Source: an uncultured Chloroflexota bacterium (GTDB taxonomy: Bacteria; Chloroflexota; Anaerolineae; Aggregatilineales; Phototrophicaceae). From it: a DNA stretch of 7,330 nucleotides. Both the position numbers and the translations under genes were made by a program. The notes beneath the pieces are model-generated. The model made no database searches and was not told the origin of the DNA. It worked only from the letters and a program-made list of their open reading frames with translations. Of the stretch, positions 4,886 through 7,330 are shown piece after piece (position 1 is the stretch's first letter; each line of letters starts with the position of its first letter). Where the stretch lies: the NCBI GenBank assembly GCA_903904765.1, contig CAIVEA010000443.1:1-7330 (forward strand), read 5' to 3'.

Positions 4886-6277
4886 TTAGGTGATGACCGC
4901 TGGCAGATGCGGATCGGTGGGTGCATCGGCACGCGGTGACGGGACGGGTGGCGCGGGTGGAGCAACCGGAGGCGATGCGGCGGCGGGCAGGGTAAGCACT
5001 TCCACCAGCAGCGCGGTCAAATCGCCCTCGAAGCGCGTGCGGAAGGTTTTGAGCGTCTCGCCCGCCCGCAGGCCATACAGCGTATAGGTAAAATTCTCAT
5101 CCACCGTTTTTCCGGGGATGAGCATCTCCGGTTGCCAGCGGTCTGCCAGCACCCATACGCCCTGCGCCCGCTGATATAGCTCAAACTCGATTCGCACCTC
5201 ATTCTGCTTGCCGCGCATCTGCACATCCAGCGCAACGGGTAAAATTGAGCTTCGTTCATTCACCTTCTGGCTGAAGGCGCTGGTCAATCCGCGTGCAATC
5301 GGCTTCACCTGCCGCGCCAGTTGTTCGGGGGTGCGGTTGGCACGTCCGCGCAGCGCCCCGTTCAGGCGCTTCAGATGGCGTTTTGCGGCGATCACCTGAC
5401 TGCGGGTGACACGCCCATACGGGTCGTATTGGCACATGCGTAAGCCGATGATCTGCCAGCGTTGCAGATAAGTCCCTTCGTTGCTCACGGGCAGTTTACG
5501 GATATGCCACGCGCCTTCCTGTGCGGCAGATGGCAGCGAAGCGTTCTGCGCGTTCATCTGCCAGCCAGCACGCCGTCCTGCGGGGCTGTTGGGGTCTACG
5601 AACATAGGTTGGACGTAAGGCGGTTGCCACACCTCGAAGCGCGGCGGACGGCTGAACAGCAAGCGCAGCACGATCACCAGAATGACCATGCCCACCAGCA
5701 CCGCCAGCGCAATCCCCGCCACAATGATGACCTGTACCGGATCGCCCCAGTTAATCGGGATGCGGTCACGCAGGCTGCTCAGGCTATCTAGCAGAGTACG
5801 TTCGGCGGGCGAGGTTATGTCCAGCGCGGAAACGGGAGTAGGACTGCCTTCGGGCAGCGCCGGAAACGAGATAGTCAACGGCGCGAAGTTGCTGCGAATA
5901 TTGGCGCTGCCGGATGCTTCCACCTCATCCACACCCACCGCCACACGGAACGATTGCACGCTGTCCGGCGGGAAAATGCTGGTCTGAAATACGAGCGTGA
6001 CGGTGGTAATCGCCTGCGCCTGAAGTGGGTCTACGGTGGCGCGGGCGATTTCGTCACCTGTCGAGAGGATATTGAGCAGCGCGGTGGCGGGTTGCGTCGC
6101 TGCGCCCCCCCTGTTCCACACCTCAAATTCGACCACCGCCAGCCCGTCCGGGGTGAAGCGATTGCGAAGATTATTGATAGTGTAATCCGGCGCTTCCGGC
6201 GTGGGGGACTGCGCCGCTGCCGGAAAAACCATGAGCAACATGAGCAAACTGAGTGCCAGCAAAATGAACCCGCGCAT
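4886..6277 (-). CDS. Type I membrane protein: CARDB-like outer domain, one helix, unrecognised cytoplasmic domain
   Basis: A 463-residue protein from the chosen start. Residues 1-22 are a signal peptide (MRGFILLALSLLMLLMVFPAAA/Q, AxA-type cleavage). Residues 30-140 look like a CARDB/Ig-type beta sandwich: NRFTPDGLAVVEFEVWNRGG, then TALLNI, LQAQAITTVTLVFQ and FRVAVGVDEVE. A linker (140-178) precedes one membrane helix (180-207), followed by RLLFSRPPR, which puts the C-terminal part inside by the positive-inside rule. The inner part (about 211-430) has a basic helical section (QVIAAKRHLKRLNGALRGR) and beta-like strands (EVRIEFELYQ, GVWVLADRW). I do not recognise it. The end (431-463) is a Pro/Ala tail. 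No kinase, phosphatase or nucleotide-binding motif is visible. The start at 6277 follows AGGGTGG and sits at a proper signal peptide; the open frame to 6355 would cover the promoter. It is divergent from the LysM lipoprotein gene. Confidence 0.85.
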   Translation of the reverse strand: MRGFILLALSLLMLLMVFPAAAQSPTPEAPDYTINNLRNRFTPDGLAVVEFEVWNRGGAATQPATALLNILSTGDEIARATVDPLQAQAITTVTLVFQTSIFPPDSVQSFRVAVGVDEVEASGSANIRSNFAPLTISFPALPEGSPTPVSALDITSPAERTLLDSLSSLRDRIPINWGDPVQVIIVAGIALAVLVGMVILVIVLRLLFSRPPRFEVWQPPYVQPMFVDPNSPAGRRAGWQMNAQNASLPSAAQEGAWHIRKLPVSNEGTYLQRWQIIGLRMCQYDPYGRVTRSQVIAAKRHLKRLNGALRGRANRTPEQLARQVKPIARGLTSAFSQKVNERSSILPVALDVQMRGKQNEVRIEFELYQRAQGVWVLADRWQPEMLIPGKTVDENFTYTLYGLRAGETLKTFRTRFEGDLTALLVEVLTLPAAASPPVAPPAPPVPSPRADAPTDPHLPAVIT

Positions 6278-6281
6278 GTGA

Positions 6282-6288
6282 CCACCCT
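6282..6288 (-). promoter_or_regulatory. Ribosome binding site deciding the CARDB/TM protein start
   Basis: AGGGTGG on the - strand ends four bases before the ATG at 6277; its AGGG core is seven bases away. It selects the Met that begins a normal signal peptide. The upstream Met at 6355 would add 26 polar residues in front of that signal. Confidence 0.65.
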
Positions 6289-6307
6289 GAAACCATCGCG
6301 CCTGCGG

Positions 6308-6320
6308 AGTTGAATCAACT
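6308..6320. repeat. 13-base palindrome at the transcription start (operator candidate)
   Basis: AGTTGA, a central A, then TCAACT form a perfect 6+1+6 palindrome. It overlaps the last bases of the predicted -10 box (6318-6323) and covers the predicted start site (about 6311) of the - strand gene. A bound dimeric regulator there would block initiation. Confidence 0.5.
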
Positions 6321-6346
6321 ATAAGCCGTCCCGCCGCGCTTTCCAA
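6318..6346 (-). promoter_or_regulatory. Predicted sigma70-type promoter of the CARDB/TM gene
   Basis: On the - strand TTGGAA (6341-6346) is followed after exactly 17 bases by TATAGT (6318-6323). Both are recognisable boxes, and the -10 equals that of the pilin promoter. Transcription would begin near 6311, leaving a leader of about 34 bases before the ATG at 6277. It would exclude the longer frame that starts at 6355. Confidence 0.6.
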
Positions 6347-6414
6347 GAGAACCATTGTGTTTGATTTGAGTGTGCATCCAGAAGGGAATTTGCGCTTGCT
6401 GGCGGGCTGACGCT

Positions 6415-6443
6415 TTGCCTATCTTCTCCCTTCGGTGTATCCT
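6415..6443 (+). promoter_or_regulatory. Possible promoter of the LysM lipoprotein gene
   Basis: TTGCCT (6415-6420) and TATCCT (6438-6443) are separated by 17 bases; each matches four of six consensus bases. Transcription would start near 6450, about 38 bases before the ATG at 6488. The rest of the divergent intergenic region (6347-6414) shows no repeat or hairpin that I can support. Confidence 0.35.
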
Positions 6444-6487
6444 CATACATGATCTGCAAGCGGGTCGTGAAGCGAGGATGTGACCCC

Positions 6488-7330
6488 ATGAATCGTCGGA
6501 CTGTGGTTTTGTTCTTTTTGCTATGGCCTTTGAGCATCCTGCTAACAGGCTGTTTCCAGCAGGCGGGGGATGCTTTTCAGCCGGTGAGTGTGACGATTGT
6601 GCCGCTGGATGGGGCGCAAAATGCCCCCACGCCCGAACCGCTGCCGCTAGATAGCACCAGCACTCCAGTGAGCGCGGAAGCGAATCCGGTGGCGACCAGC
6701 ACGGAAGTGCCGCTTGAGCCTACCCAACCACCTGCCCTTCCCCAGCCTACAGTGGACGCAGGCAGCGGCGGCGGATTGACCAGCGTGGATGCCACGCCGA
6801 CTTTTGAAGTCGCCATCACCATCATTTCGCCCACCCGCGAAATCCCGCCGACGGCGACAGACGTGGGCGCTGTGCCTGCGCCTGATCTAGCCACGCCCAC
6901 GCAGGAGACACAATTCGTCACGCCGTCCAGCCCGTTAGGGCCGGTCACGCAGGAAGCGATCATCCCGTTAGGGTCAGTATCCGCCACGCCGTCCGGTTTG
7001 ATTACACCGACGGCGCTGGGCGAACCCAGCACCGAGGCTACACCCGCTGCTGGCAATAGCACCACCTCCACCGACAGCTCCGCGCCCGGTTGCACCTATA
7101 CAGTTCAGAGTGGCGATACGCTGTTCCGAATCGCGGTGCGGAATAACACCACCGTCGCGGACATTCGCAATGCCAATCCGGGGCTGAACGGCGACATCAT
7201 TCAACCCGGTCAGGAATTGACCATCCCGGATTGCGGTGTGGAACAGCCGAACGTTACCGCCCCCACTGAGCCGACAACCGCGCCGGAAGTACCTGCGGGT
7301 GGGACGACCTATGCTGTTCGCTCCGGCGAC
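6488..7330 (+). CDS. LysM-repeat lipoprotein with Thr/Pro/Ser-rich stalk (partial at right edge)
   Basis: The first 281 codons of a gene that runs out of the window. A lipoprotein signal peptide (MNRRTVVLFFLLWPLSILLTG) ends in the lipobox LTGC, so Cys22 would be lipidated and the protein tethered to the outer face of the membrane. Residues 23-201 are a low-complexity stalk rich in Thr, Pro, Ser, Ala and Val with repeated TP/TPT steps, probably extended and possibly glycosylated. Residues 203-248 are a complete LysM domain: TYTVQSGDTLFRIA, a VADIRNANPGL middle, and IIQPGQELTIP at the end. LysM binds N-acetylglucosamine-containing glycans such as peptidoglycan. Cys202 and Cys249 bracket it and could form a disulfide. 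A second LysM opens at 273 (TYAVRSGD) and is cut by the edge; a further domain could follow. GAGG lies ten bases before the ATG; an ATG at 6478 is followed at once by a stop. Confidence 0.9.
   Translation, partial: MNRRTVVLFFLLWPLSILLTGCFQQAGDAFQPVSVTIVPLDGAQNAPTPEPLPLDSTSTPVSAEANPVATSTEVPLEPTQPPALPQPTVDAGSGGGLTSVDATPTFEVAITIISPTREIPPTATDVGAVPAPDLATPTQETQFVTPSSPLGPVTQEAIIPLGSVSATPSGLITPTALGEPSTEATPAAGNSTTSTDSSAPGCTYTVQSGDTLFRIAVRNNTTVADIRNANPGLNGDIIQPGQELTIPDCGVEQPNVTAPTEPTTAPEVPAGGTTYAVRSGD
6919..6994 (+). repeat. Degenerate 33-base repeat inside the lipoprotein stalk
   Basis: CCCGTTAGGG occurs at 6931 and again at 6964, exactly 33 bases (11 codons) apart and in frame. CACGCCGTCC occurs at 6919 and 6985, 66 bases apart. 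In protein terms SSPLGPVT and IIPLGSVS correspond, flanked by VTPS and ATPS. This looks like a decayed internal duplication that lengthened the stalk. Confidence 0.45.

Noticed and set aside
6319..6537. A 72-codon - strand frame in the divergent intergenic region
   Set aside because: It overlaps the lipoprotein start and the promoter of the CARDB/TM gene, with no domain or ribosome binding site.
6577..7095. A 172-codon - strand frame opposite the LysM lipoprotein
   Set aside because: It is Gly/Val/Ser-rich because it is the complement of Thr/Pro/Ala codons in the stalk. The + strand has a lipobox and a clear LysM.

Overview
The window looks like a chromosomal segment from a moderately GC-rich, free-living bacterium. 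The best guess is the phylum Chloroflexota (Anaerolineae-like). This rests on gene style: a Thr/Pro/Ser-rich lipoprotein with LysM repeats, a DUF4397 secreted protein, a very short Flp-type pilin, and a Tat-dependent sulfite-oxidase-fold enzyme fused to a membrane anchor. No rRNA or marker gene confirms the phylum. I see no tRNA, CRISPR array, insertion sequence or phage gene.

Layout. The left edge (1-203, +) is the C-terminal end of an unrecognised protein. It converges on a 48-residue Flp/TadE-class pilin (322-468, -), with a near-perfect bidirectional terminator hairpin between them (276-306). Upstream of the pilin, on the same strand, lies a membrane-anchored molybdopterin-dependent oxidoreductase (633-2327, -). 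Across a divergent promoter region (about 2328-2487) is a two-gene + strand operon: an M19 membrane-dipeptidase-like zinc hydrolase (2488-3567) and a four-helix membrane protein (3579-4001). Next comes a secreted protein with two DUF4397 domains (4113-4799, +), closed by a strong intrinsic terminator. It converges on an unrecognised single-pass receptor-like protein (4886-6277, -) with a CARDB-like outer domain. Divergent from that gene, a LysM lipoprotein (6488 to the window end, +) runs off the right edge.

Common theme. Six of the eight genes encode products that are exported or sit in the membrane: pilin, Tat enzyme, four-helix protein, DUF4397 protein, CARDB/TM protein and LysM lipoprotein. 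The region is best described as a loose cluster of cell-surface functions, not one pathway. The seven visible promoter-proximal and intergenic regions are short. Three of them (pilin, DUF4397 gene, CARDB/TM gene) carry a short inverted repeat at or just after the predicted transcription start. The sulfite-oxidase/dipeptidase divergent region carries a duplicated, inverted 9-base motif.

Several natural start codons are shorter than the longest open frames. Shine-Dalgarno sequences, predicted promoters and signal-peptide positions support pilin at 468, oxidoreductase at 2327, dipeptidase at 2488 and CARDB/TM protein at 6277. I found no convincing evidence of a wholly new multi-gene system. The least explained gene is the CARDB/TM protein with its unrecognised cytoplasmic domain.
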